A stretch of DNA of 64,000 nt from Pseudomonadota bacterium (GTDB lineage: Bacteria > Pseudomonadota > Alphaproteobacteria > Rhodobacterales > Rhodobacteraceae), in the NCBI GenBank assembly GCA_038533575.1, contig JBCAYL010000001.1, forward strand, positions 210,226-274,225, read 5' to 3'. Numbering within the stretch: position 1 is the stretch's first letter; each line of letters begins with the position of its first letter. The translations under genes and the position numbers were made by a program. This document shows positions 1-7,736 of the stretch, in pieces. Below the pieces are notes generated by a model that saw only the letters and a list, made by a program, of their open reading frames with translations, was not told the DNA's origin and did no database searches.

Positions 1-1
1 C

Positions 2-178
2 TATCTCGTGACGGGCTTCGGCGTGTTCTGGGCGCTCCTCCTCCTCGGGGAAAGCTATTCGCCCTACATTTGGGCGGCGCTCGTGCTGATGCTGATCGGC
101 ATGGCACTCGTCCAGCCTCGTCCGCGCCTTGCGGCGCCGAGCCCGGCCGACGAGGAGTTGCAGAGCCCCGCGCCATAG
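2..178 (+). CDS. EamA/DMT-family transporter, C-terminal fragment
   Basis: This is the last 58 residues of a reading frame that enters from the left edge and stops with TAG at 176-178. It reads as the final two membrane helices of a drug/metabolite transporter: a helix ending in the family motif LLLLGE (the 'LGE' that closes the ninth helix of EamA proteins), the short loop SYSPYIW, then a last hydrophobic helix and a polar tail rich in Pro and Ala. EamA proteins are inner-membrane exporters with ten helices in two EamA repeats. Substrate cannot be inferred. The first part lies outside the window. Confidence 0.75.
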   Translation, partial: YLVTGFGVFWALLLLGESYSPYIWAALVLMLIGMALVQPRPRLAAPSPADEELQSPAP

Positions 179-225
179 GCAACAGTCCCCGACGAAGAAC
201 AAGAAGCGGGGGCATCGCGCCGCGC

Positions 226-2007
226 ATGGTCGAGCTACTGGGCATTGGGATGGAGGTCCAAGCCGCGCTGACGCTGGGCGTCGTCGTGTTGATGTTCGTG
301 CTTTTCGTCCGGGAGACCTTTCCCACGGAGGTGGTGGCCATTTCGGGCGTGGCGCTGCTCCTCGGCCTCGGCATCCTGCCCTACACCGCCGCGCTCGACG
401 TCCTGTCGAACCCCGCGCCTTGGACGATCGCGGCCATGTTCATCCTCATGGGCGCACTCGTGCGCACGGGCGCGCTCCATGCCTTCACGGCCTATGCTGA
501 TGGCCGCGCGGCCACGCAGCCGGCGCTGGCGGTGGGGCTTCTCATGCTCTTTGTCGTGCTCTCCTCGGCTTTCGTGTCGAACACGCCCGTCGTCGTGGTC
601 ATGATCCCGGTCTTCGTGCAGCTCGCGCGGACGCTGAACCTCGCGCCGTCGAAGCTCCTGATCCCGCTTTCCTATGCCGCGATCCTCGGCGGGACGATGA
701 CGCTGATCGGCACCTCCACGAACCTCCTCGTGGACGGCGTGGCGCGGGACCAGGGCCTGGCGGCCTTCTCGATCTTCGAGATCACCCCGCTCGGGGTGAT
801 CATCGTGCTCTGGGGCGTCCTATACCTGCGCTTCATCGCGCCGCGGCTCCTGCCGGAGCGGCAGAGCATGGCGGCGATGCTGTCGGACCGCGCGAAGATG
901 AAATTCTTCACCGAGGTGGCGGTGCCGGAAGGCTCCGCGCTCATCGGGCAGGAGGTGAGCCAGATCGACGTCTTCAAGCGCGAGGGCTCGCGGCTCATCG
1001 ACGTGCTGCGCGGGGACGCCTCGCTCCGCCGCAACCTCAAGGGTGTCACCCTCGAGGCAGGCGACCGGGTGGTGCTGCGCACGGAGATGGCCGAGCTGCT
1101 GGGCCTTCAGAAGTCGAAGGACGTCGCCATGGTGGACAAGCTGAGCTCGGTTCAGACGGCCACGGTGGAGGTGCTGATCACGCCCGGCGCGCGCATGGTG
1201 GGGCGCTCGCTTGGCAACTTGCGTCTGCGCCGCCGTTACGGGGTCTACCCGCTGGCCGTGCACCGTCGTTCGCAGAATATCGGCCGCCAGCTCGACGATC
1301 TCGTCGTGCAGGTGGGGGACACGCTCCTGCTCGAGGGGGCGCCGGAGGATATCCAGCGGCTCGCGACCGACATGGGGCTGGTGGACGTCACAGCACCGAG
1401 CGAGCGCGCCTACCGGCGCAGCCACGCGCCCATCGTGCTGGCGGCGCTGGGCGGGCTCGTCCTCGCCGCGGGCCTCGGGCTCGCGCCGATCTTCATGCTC
1501 GCGGTGATCGCGGTGGCGGTGGTTTTCCTGACGCGCTGCATCGATGCCGACGAGGCGTTCTCCTTCGTGGACGGGCGCCTCCTCGCGCTCATTTTCGCCA
1601 TGCTGGCCATTGGCGCGGCGCTCGAAGCCTCGGGCGCCGTCGCGCTCATCGTGAACGCGGTGGCCCCTGCGCTCTCCGGCCTGCCACCCTTCCTTATCGT
1701 CTGGGCGGTCTACCTGCTTACCTCGATCCTCACCGAGACGGTCTCCAACAATGCCGTGGCCGTGGTGGTGACGCCCATCGCCATCGGTCTGGCCACGGCC
1801 GTGGGCCTCGATCCCCGCGGGCTTGTGGTGGCGGTGATGGTGGCGGCGTCCTGCAGCTTTGCCACGCCCATCGGCTACCAGACCAACATGCTGGTCTACG
1901 GGCCCGGCGGGTACAAGTTCACTGATTTCCTGCGCGTGGGCATCCCGCTCAACCTGTCGGTGGGTCTCCTGGCGTCCGCGGTCATTCCGTTCATCTGGCC
2001 GCTCTGA
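226..2007 (+). CDS. SLC13-family permease with internal RCK_C (TrkA-C) domains
   Basis: Predicted inner-membrane carrier of 593 residues of the divalent anion/sodium symporter type (SLC13, YfbS-like). About six helices lie in residues 8-200, including the substrate-loop motif TLIGTSTNLLVDG. A soluble insert at about 215-400 contains two regulatory TrkA-C repeats (each with the pattern SALIGQEVSQ / RMVGRSLGNL and a GDRVVL-type strand). The second membrane half (about 410-593) carries TETVSNNAVAVVVTP, the second half-repeat signature. Relatives move sulfate, dicarboxylates or other anions; the actual substrate is unknown. ATG 226 is chosen because it precedes the first helix and has a G-rich Shine-Dalgarno-like stretch; ATG 250 is possible. 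It faces a paralogue at 2049-3827 tail to tail. Confidence 0.85.
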   Translation: MVELLGIGMEVQAALTLGVVVLMFVLFVRETFPTEVVAISGVALLLGLGILPYTAALDVLSNPAPWTIAAMFILMGALVRTGALHAFTAYADGRAATQPALAVGLLMLFVVLSSAFVSNTPVVVVMIPVFVQLARTLNLAPSKLLIPLSYAAILGGTMTLIGTSTNLLVDGVARDQGLAAFSIFEITPLGVIIVLWGVLYLRFIAPRLLPERQSMAAMLSDRAKMKFFTEVAVPEGSALIGQEVSQIDVFKREGSRLIDVLRGDASLRRNLKGVTLEAGDRVVLRTEMAELLGLQKSKDVAMVDKLSSVQTATVEVLITPGARMVGRSLGNLRLRRRYGVYPLAVHRRSQNIGRQLDDLVVQVGDTLLLEGAPEDIQRLATDMGLVDVTAPSERAYRRSHAPIVLAALGGLVLAAGLGLAPIFMLAVIAVAVVFLTRCIDADEAFSFVDGRLLALIFAMLAIGAALEASGAVALIVNAVAPALSGLPPFLIVWAVYLLTSILTETVSNNAVAVVVTPIAIGLATAVGLDPRGLVVAVMVAASCSFATPIGYQTNMLVYGPGGYKFTDFLRVGIPLNLSVGLLASAVIPFIWPL

Positions 2008-2020
2008 CACCTCTGGCGCC

Positions 2021-2043
2021 CACGAATTTTGCAAAAATTCGTG
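2021..2043. terminator. Palindrome between convergent genes, likely bidirectional terminator
   Basis: A perfect 10-bp inverted repeat, CACGAATTTT and AAAATTCGTG, encloses the 3-base loop GCA. It fills most of the 41-bp gap between the two convergent SLC13 genes. It is AT-rich at the loop end and lacks a separate U tract, so terminator function is inferred from position and symmetry. The TTTTGCAAAA core resembles the hairpins at 5233-5381 and 62647-62676. Confidence 0.5.
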
Positions 2044-2048
2044 GTGCC

Positions 2049-3827
2049 TTACAGCGGCCAGACGACGAGGAGCGTCGGGATCGAGACAGCCACGATCAGG
2101 ATCTCCAGCGGCAGTCCCATGCGCCAGTAGTCCCCGAAGCCGTAGCCGCCCGGCCCGAGGACGAGCGTGTTGTTCTTGTGACCTATGGGGGTGAGGAACG
2201 CCGCCGAGGCCGCCACCGCCACGGCCATGAGGAAGGGATCGGGCGAGACCTCGAGCGTGCGCGCCATCTCGATGCCCACAGGCGCGGCCACGATGGTCGT
2301 CGCGGTATTGTTGAGCACGTCCGACAGCGTCATCGTCACGAGCATGAGCACTGTGAGGATCGCCCAGGCGGGCAATCCCTCCGTGAGCGAGATGAGTGCG
2401 CCGGCCAGAAGCTCCGTGCCGCCCGAGGTCTCGAGCGCCGCGCCGAGCGGGATCATCGAGCCGAGCAGCACCACCACCGGCCACTCGATGTGATCGTAGA
2501 TCTCCGTGATGGGCAGGATCTTGGCGAGGATGAAGCCCACCACCACCAGCCCGAGCGCCACGGGCAGGTAGATGAGCCCGAAGGACGCCGCGACCACCGC
2601 CGCGACAAAGAGCCCGATGGCGAGCCAGGTCTTGGAGTTCTCGGTCACGGCGAGCCCGCGATCGGCGAGGGGCAGCACGCCCAGCCAGTCTGTCACGTCC
2701 TGTACGGCCTCGGTGGGGGCCAGAAGCAGGAGGATGTCGCCGGTGCGGGTCTCGGTCTTCCGGATCTGCTTGGTGATGCGTGTCCCGCGGCGGGAGATGC
2801 CCATGAGCACCGTGCGCTGGCGCCAGGAGAGGCCGATGGTCTGGGCGCTCTTGCCACGGATGCGGGAGCTGTCCTGGACGACCACCTCGAAGACGCTGAG
2901 CCCGTCGCCGCCCGCCTTGAGGGCGTCCTCGCGTTTCTGGTCGGAGACGCGCAGCTTGAGCGCCGTGCGGAATTCGTCCAGCGCCTCCGGGCTCGCTTCG
3001 ATGACGAGGGCGTCACCCGGGCGGATGACGGCGTTTTGCGCGCTGCCGTAGCGCCGCTTGCCGTCCTGAACGAGGCCGAGGATGGCGACATCGGCCTTTT
3101 CGGCCTCGTCTTCGAGCGCGCCCACGCGGGTTCCGATGAGCGTACTGTCATCGGGCACTGTGAGCTCCGCCACGTATTCGGCGAAGTCTTCGGCGATGGA
3201 GCCCGCGCCGTGACCCTCGCGGGACGGGATGAGGCGCCAGCCCACCAGCGCGACGAAGGCGATCCCCGCCAGCGCGGCCACCCCGCCCACGGGCGCGAAA
3301 TCGAACATGCGGAAGGGCGCCCCCAGCGCTTCTTCCCGGATCGAGGCGATGATGATGTTGGGCGGGGTGCCGATGAGGGTGACCATGCCACCGAGGATCG
3401 TGGCGAAGGACAGCGGCATGAGCGTGAGCCCTACGGCGCGGCCCGCCTTTCGCGCGGTCTGGATGTCCACGGGCATGAGGAGCGCGAGGGCCGCGACGTT
3501 GTTCATGAAAGCCGAAAGGATCCCGCCCACCGCGCCCATGAGCGTGATGTGACCGGCGAGGGGCCGGTCGGGCTCGACAAGGGTTCGCGTGATGAGAAAG
3601 ACGGCACCCGAGCGCACGAGCCCGGCCGAGACAATGAGCACCAGCGCGACCACGAGGGTGGCCGGATGCCCGAAACCCGCGAACGCCTCCGCGCTCGGGA
3701 CGACGCCGGCCACCACCCCGACCATGAGTGCGCCGAAGGCGACGAGATCGTAGCGAAAGCGGCCCCAGAGAAGGAGGGCGAAGACGGCGGCGAAAAGGCT
3801 GAAGAGAATGATCTGGTCCGGCGTCAT
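2049..3827 (-). CDS. SLC13-family permease with internal RCK_C domains (second paralogue)
   Basis: 592-residue inner-membrane carrier with the same architecture as the neighbour at 226-2007: N-terminal helices with TLIGTPPNIIIASI, a central soluble part (about 205-395) with two TrkA-C type repeats (STLIGTRVGALEDEAEK and the later IRGKSAQTIGLSWRQR), and a second membrane half with LNNTATTIVAAPVGIEMA and a PIGHKNNTLVLGPGGYGF ending. The two proteins are clearly paralogous but differ in the substrate loops (TSTN versus TPPN), which argues for different anions. A weak ribosome site precedes the ATG. The gene follows a small membrane-anchored protein gene on the same strand by 39 bp and may be co-transcribed with it. 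Confidence 0.87.
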   Translation of the reverse strand: MTPDQIILFSLFAAVFALLLWGRFRYDLVAFGALMVGVVAGVVPSAEAFAGFGHPATLVVALVLIVSAGLVRSGAVFLITRTLVEPDRPLAGHITLMGAVGGILSAFMNNVAALALLMPVDIQTARKAGRAVGLTLMPLSFATILGGMVTLIGTPPNIIIASIREEALGAPFRMFDFAPVGGVAALAGIAFVALVGWRLIPSREGHGAGSIAEDFAEYVAELTVPDDSTLIGTRVGALEDEAEKADVAILGLVQDGKRRYGSAQNAVIRPGDALVIEASPEALDEFRTALKLRVSDQKREDALKAGGDGLSVFEVVVQDSSRIRGKSAQTIGLSWRQRTVLMGISRRGTRITKQIRKTETRTGDILLLLAPTEAVQDVTDWLGVLPLADRGLAVTENSKTWLAIGLFVAAVVAASFGLIYLPVALGLVVVGFILAKILPITEIYDHIEWPVVVLLGSMIPLGAALETSGGTELLAGALISLTEGLPAWAILTVLMLVTMTLSDVLNNTATTIVAAPVGIEMARTLEVSPDPFLMAVAVAASAAFLTPIGHKNNTLVLGPGGYGFGDYWRMGLPLEILIVAVSIPTLLVVWPL

Positions 3828-3866
3828 GGCGCGACACTTGCGACAAGGCGCTCGGGGATCAAGAGC

Positions 3867-4358
3867 TTATCCGAGATGCGGGCCGATGGGGGCAACGCCC
3901 TCCGCCTGCATCCTGTCGATGGTTTGGGCGGTGTTGGGCATGAAGCGCCCGCGCGGGCGCGCCTCCTGCCACCATTGCCGGGCGCCGGGTGTCCGCAGGT
4001 GATCGAGCATCAGGTTATGGGTGGCAAGGCTGACATCGCGCATGGCGCGGGGGACGGTGCCTGAGTGCTTTTCGAAGTTGCCGATGATGTGGATGCCCTG
4101 CTCGAGCCAGTTGCCGAAGGCGAGCTTTTCGGCAGGCGTCAGGGCGCTGTAGTCGGCCTGCCCGCGGGTGATGAGATCGGCCATGTGCGGATCGTTCGTC
4201 ACGGCCTTGAAGGCGGTGAGGCTTTCGAGCAGGTGGCGCCAATTGGCGAGCCCGGTCTCGCGGTTCTGGGTCCGAAGCTCGAAAGCGAGAAAGAGAAGCG
4301 ACGCGATCACTCCCGCCGCTGCGAGAAGATCGGCGATGTCGGCGAGGGTCGAAAGCAT
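3867..4358 (-). CDS. Hypothetical protein with N-terminal membrane helix
   Basis: 163 residues. A hydrophobic segment at about 8-26 (ADLLAAAGVIASLLFLAFEL) is followed by a polar, mostly helical region with RTQNRETGLANWRHLLESL. This layout (single N-terminal helix, then an RxQ-rich cytosolic helix and a Trp/His-containing body) recurs in many uncharacterised proteobacterial proteins, but I cannot assign a named family. ATG 4358 is preferred over upstream in-frame starts because GGAGGAGA lies directly upstream. It is divergent from yebC, with which it shares a 115-bp promoter region, and precedes the SLC13 gene at 2049-3827. Confidence 0.7.
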   Translation of the reverse strand: MLSTLADIADLLAAAGVIASLLFLAFELRTQNRETGLANWRHLLESLTAFKAVTNDPHMADLITRGQADYSALTPAEKLAFGNWLEQGIHIIGNFEKHSGTVPRAMRDVSLATHNLMLDHLRTPGARQWWQEARPRGRFMPNTAQTIDRMQAEGVAPIGPHLG

Positions 4359-4473
4359 GGGCGTCTCCTCCGGGCAGTGTGGTCGCGCGGACGCTCGGTG
4401 ATGGGGCCTTGCGAGCGGTCTCGGGGCTGACCTATACACGCGCGACACGACACAGCTCTACCGGGAGAGACCC

Positions 4474-5226
4474 ATGGCAGGCCATTCCAAATGGGCGAAT
4501 ATCCAGCATCGCAAGGGGCGTCAGGACAAGCTGCGCGCCAAGCTCTTCTCGCGGCTCTCCAAGGAAATCACCGTGGCCGCCAAGATGGGCGATCCGGACC
4601 CCGAGAAGAACCCGCGCCTCCGGCTCGCCGTGAAGGAGGCCAAATCCAATTCCATGCCCAAGGACAATATCGAGCGCGCGATCTCGAAGGCCACGGGCGG
4701 GGACGGCGAGGATTACGAAGAGATCCGCTACGAGGGTTATGGACCCGGTGGGATCGCCATCATCGTGGAGACGATGACCGACAACCGGAACCGTACGGCC
4801 TCGAATGTCCGCTCCACCTTCTCGAAGGCGGGCGGGAACCTGGGCGAGACAGGGTCGGTGAGCTTCATGTTCGACCGCAAGGGTGAGGTGGTCTACCCGG
4901 CTGATGCGGGTGACGAGGACACGGTCATGATGGCCGCATTGGAGGCGGGCGCAGAGGATGTGGAGACCTCCGAGGAGGGGCACTTCATCTATTGCGCTGA
5001 CACCGATCTCGCGGCGGTATCTGACGCGCTGGAAGCCGATCTCGGCGAGGCGGAGTCGACGAAGCTTATCTGGAAGCCGCAGACGACCACGGAGCTCGAT
5101 CTCGAGGGCGTGCAGAAGGTCATGCGGCTCATGGAAGTGCTGGAAGACGACGATGACGTCCAGCGCGTGACGGCCAATCTGGAAGTCAGCGATGACGTCG
5201 CCGCGGAGCTCGAAGCGGCAGGCTGA
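4474..5226 (+). CDS. yebC: YebC/PmpR-family DNA-binding regulatory protein
   Basis: 250 residues, full length for the family. The diagnostic N-terminus [19 protein letters not shown] is present, followed by [17 protein letters not shown], the central [12 protein letters not shown] segment and the conserved [18 protein letters not shown] and [11 protein letters not shown]. YebC proteins are cytosolic. They were first described as transcriptional regulators, and some are now known to relieve ribosome stalling at proline stretches, so 'translation-associated factor' is an equally valid description. The gene has a good ribosome site (GGGAGA) and is followed by tandem hairpin repeats that may end its transcript. 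Confidence 0.95.
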   Translation: MAGHSKWANIQHRKGRQDKLRAKLFSRLSKEITVAAKMGDPDPEKNPRLRLAVKEAKSNSMPKDNIERAISKATGGDGEDYEEIRYEGYGPGGIAIIVETMTDNRNRTASNVRSTFSKAGGNLGETGSVSFMFDRKGEVVYPADAGDEDTVMMAALEAGAEDVETSEEGHFIYCADTDLAAVSDALEADLGEAESTKLIWKPQTTTELDLEGVQKVMRLMEVLEDDDDVQRVTANLEVSDDVAAELEAAG

Positions 5227-5232
5227 GCGTCC

Positions 5233-5277
5233 AAGACTTTTGCGAAAAGTCTTGCAAATTCCTTGCGAAGGAATTTG
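5233..5277. repeat. Double-hairpin repeat, unit A
   Basis: Two perfect hairpins lie one base apart. The first has a 9-bp stem (AAGACTTTT at 5233-5241 with AAAAGTCTT at 5245-5253) and loop GCG. The second has a 10-bp stem (CAAATTCCTT at 5255-5264 with AAGGAATTTG at 5268-5277) and the same loop. It begins 6 bp after the yebC stop. The symmetry suggests a transcription terminator or a REP-like dispersed element. Confidence 0.8.
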
Positions 5278-5336
5278 TGCCCGCGCCGCCAGGTCCGCCC
5301 GCTGATCCTCACGCTGTAAGTTACGCTGCCGCCGCC

Positions 5337-5381
5337 AAAACTCTTCGCAAGAGTTTTGCAAATTCCTTCGCAAGGAATTTG
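5337..5381. repeat. Double-hairpin repeat, unit B
   Basis: Second copy of the arrangement at 5233-5277. The first hairpin is AAAACTCTT (5337-5345) with AAGAGTTTT (5349-5357); the second is CAAATTCCTT (5359-5368) with AAGGAATTTG (5372-5381). The loop here is CGC in both, the complement of the GCG loop in unit A. The second stem is identical between units whereas the first stem differs in sequence but keeps its pairing. Confidence 0.8.
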
Positions 5382-5423
5382 GCGCTGCTTGCAGATACTC
5401 GAGCCCAGAGGCAGGGTGCGGCC

Positions 5424-6314
5424 ATGCGGCAACGGCCCCTCCTCGGCGTCTTCTGGATGGTCATCACCGGGCTTCTCTTCGTGGGGGTCGCGGCCGTCGT
5501 GAAGCATTTGGGCGGGCGCGTCCCCGCCGCCGAGGCCGCTTTCCTGCGCTATGTCCTCGGCCTCGTCTTCCTCCTTCCCATGATAGGACCCATGGTCCGC
5601 GAGGGTCTTTCGCGGGAGACGCTCGGCCTCTTCGGCATGCGCGGGGCCGCCCATGCGCTGGGCGTGATCCTCTGGTTTTACGCCATGGGCATCCTGCCGG
5701 TCGCGGAGGTCTCCGCCATGGGCTACCTCACGCCCATCGGGGTCACCATTGCCGCCGCGGTCTTTCTCGGCGAACGCCTCGCCGTGCGGCGGATCCTCGC
5801 GATCTGCGTGGCCCTCCTCGGGGTCTTCGTGATCCTGCGGCCGGGCTTTCGCGAGGTGGAACTCGCCCACATCACCATGCTGGGCACCACGGCTTTCTTC
5901 GCAGCGTCCTATCTCCTGGCCAAGGTGCTGGCGGATCGCGCGAGCCCTGCAATGGTTGTTGGCATGCTCTCGGTGATGGTGCCGGTGGCGCTTGCGCCCT
6001 TCGCGGCCGCGGTCTGGGTCACGCCGAGCGGGGGCGACCTCGCCTGGCTCTTTCTCGTCGCGGCCTTTGCCACGGCGGGGCATTATACGATGACGCTCGC
6101 CTTCCAGGCCGCGCCGCTTATGGTGACGCAGCCTGTCCACTTCCTGCAGCTCGTCTGGGCCACCCTGGTTGGCCTCCTCCTCTTCGGGGAGCCGGTGGAC
6201 AGCTTCGTCATCCTGGGCGGGCTCATGATCGTGGCTGCCGTGAGCTACATCACCTTTCGAGAGGCGCAGAAAAAGCGGGAAATCACGCCGGCGCCCAGCG
6301 CCACGAAGGGCTGA
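5424..6314 (+). CDS. EamA/DMT-family transporter
   Basis: 296-residue inner-membrane protein with ten predicted helices in two EamA repeats. The first repeat contains KHLGGRVPAAEAAFLRYVLG and ends with FLGERLAVRRILA; the second starts near AHITMLGTTAFFAASYLLAK and ends with LLLFGEPVDSFVILGG, the mirrored 'GE' motif. Members export metabolites or drugs; substrate unknown. ATG 5424 is chosen because the preceding in-frame sequence runs through the hairpin repeats at 5337-5381 and looks non-coding. It converges on the Bcr/CflA exporter, whose stop codon is immediately adjacent (6314/6315). Confidence 0.88.
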   Translation: MRQRPLLGVFWMVITGLLFVGVAAVVKHLGGRVPAAEAAFLRYVLGLVFLLPMIGPMVREGLSRETLGLFGMRGAAHALGVILWFYAMGILPVAEVSAMGYLTPIGVTIAAAVFLGERLAVRRILAICVALLGVFVILRPGFREVELAHITMLGTTAFFAASYLLAKVLADRASPAMVVGMLSVMVPVALAPFAAAVWVTPSGGDLAWLFLVAAFATAGHYTMTLAFQAAPLMVTQPVHFLQLVWATLVGLLLFGEPVDSFVILGGLMIVAAVSYITFREAQKKREITPAPSATKG

Positions 6315-7541
6315 TCACTCCGCTGGCGCGGCGGCAAGCTGCGCGTCACGGTACCGCACGAAGAGGATCGCCAGGACCCCGGCCGCGGATGTCGCGCACA
6401 TGATGTAGATCAGCGGAAAGGCCGTGGCCCCATCGCCGAGCGCGGCCCCTGCGAGCGCCGAAAGCGCCGCGCCGCCACCCAGCATCATGGAGCCGCCGAG
6501 GCCCGAGGCGGTGCCTGCGAGCTTCGGGCGTACCGAGAGCATGCCCGAGGTGGCGTTGGGGATGACCATGCCGTTGCCGAGGCCCACGAAGGTCATGAAG
6601 GCAAAGAAGATCACCGCGCCTTGTAGCCCTGCCGCGAAGGTCGCCAGAAGCACGAGCATGCCGCCCGAACAGAGCAGGGAGCCCCAAAGGATCATGTTGT
6701 TGATCCCGAAGCGCACGGAGTAGCGCCCGGAAATCCAGTTTCCCGCGAAGTAGCCGATGGCGGGAGCGCCAAAATAGATGCCGAGCTCCGAGGGCCCCAT
6801 GCCGAAGACCTCCGCGCCGACATAGGGCGCGCCGCCCAGATAGGCGAAGAACGCGCCAGAGGAGAAGGCCGCGGCGAGGTTGTAGCCCCAGAAGCGCGGC
6901 GAGGTGAGAAGGGCAGGGTAGTCTCGCACCTGGTCGCGGAAACTGCTCTGCGTGAGCGGTGCCGTCTCGCCCAGATCCGCCCAGGCCAGCGCGAAGAGGA
7001 GCCCACCCATGAGGAGCAGGAGCCAGAAATTCGCCTGCCAGCCAAACGCGTCATCGAGCCCGCCGCCGATGGCCGGGCCGATCATGGGCACCACGGACAT
7101 GCCCATCGTAAGGTAGCCCAGCATGGAGGCGGCGCGGTCCTGGGTCACGAGATCGCGCACGATCGCACGGGACAGCACCATGCCCACCACGATAGCCGCC
7201 TGGGCCATGCGAAAGACCAAGAAGACCTCCACGCTGCGCGCCAGAAGCGTGCCCACGGTCGCCAGCATGAAGAGGACGATACCGCCGAGCACCACGGGCC
7301 GCCGGCCAAAGCGGTCCGATATCGGCCCGATCACGAGCTGAAGCGCCGCGTTGAACCCGAGATAAAGCGCCACCGAGAGCTGCATGATGGCGTAATCGGT
7401 CTCGAAATACAGCGTCATGCCCGGCAGGGACGGCAGGAAGATATTCATGCCAAGCGCAGACACCCCGGCTAGGAGGATCAGCGTGGAGAGATGCGGCGGC
7501 GTGGTGCGGTCCAGGTAACGGACCTTTGCGGGATCGGGCAT
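6315..7541 (-). CDS. MFS multidrug exporter, Bcr/CflA family
   Basis: 408-residue major facilitator with twelve predicted helices. Motif A appears as GPISDRFGRRPV after helix 2, helix 1 reads ALGMNIFLPSLPGM as in Bcr (bicyclomycin resistance) proteins, and QAAIVVGMVLSRAIVRDL marks helix 4. Bcr/CflA members are proton-driven inner-membrane exporters of drugs or metabolites such as cysteine. ATG 7541 is the start that precedes a natural cytosolic N-terminus (PDPAKVRYLDRTTPPHLST); upstream in-frame codons enter the intergenic region. It is divergent from pccB, separated by 195 bp. Confidence 0.9.
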   Translation of the reverse strand: MPDPAKVRYLDRTTPPHLSTLILLAGVSALGMNIFLPSLPGMTLYFETDYAIMQLSVALYLGFNAALQLVIGPISDRFGRRPVVLGGIVLFMLATVGTLLARSVEVFLVFRMAQAAIVVGMVLSRAIVRDLVTQDRAASMLGYLTMGMSVVPMIGPAIGGGLDDAFGWQANFWLLLLMGGLLFALAWADLGETAPLTQSSFRDQVRDYPALLTSPRFWGYNLAAAFSSGAFFAYLGGAPYVGAEVFGMGPSELGIYFGAPAIGYFAGNWISGRYSVRFGINNMILWGSLLCSGGMLVLLATFAAGLQGAVIFFAFMTFVGLGNGMVIPNATSGMLSVRPKLAGTASGLGGSMMLGGGAALSALAGAALGDGATAFPLIYIMCATSAAGVLAILFVRYRDAQLAAAPAE

Positions 7542-7662
7542 GGCAGAGAAGTAACGGAGCCGGGGGGAATTGCCACGCACAAGCCGCCCGCGCGCTTCGC
7601 ACAGAGAGCGCTGACCGCATCAGGATGTGTGCGCTAACGGGCGCGAAACAGGCCACATTTCC

Positions 7663-7736
7663 CTTTCATTGCGCCGCGATGCAGCATAACGAAAGAAAAC
7701 TGCGCAACAAAGCAGCAATTCACCAAAGGGGGCCCC
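7663..7736 (+). promoter_or_regulatory. pccB leader with TGC-rich repeats and ribosome site
   Basis: The 195-bp gap upstream of pccB contains repeated TGC/GCA elements: TTGCGC (7669-7674), ATGCAGCAT (7679-7687), and CTGCGCAA / GCAGCAATT (7700-7720). They resemble a degraded version of the TTTGCAAA half-sites bound by the short-chain acyl regulator PccR/ScfR, but no perfect half-site is present, so binding is only a guess. The ribosome site AAAGGGGG at 7725-7732 sits well before ATG 7737. Confidence 0.3.
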
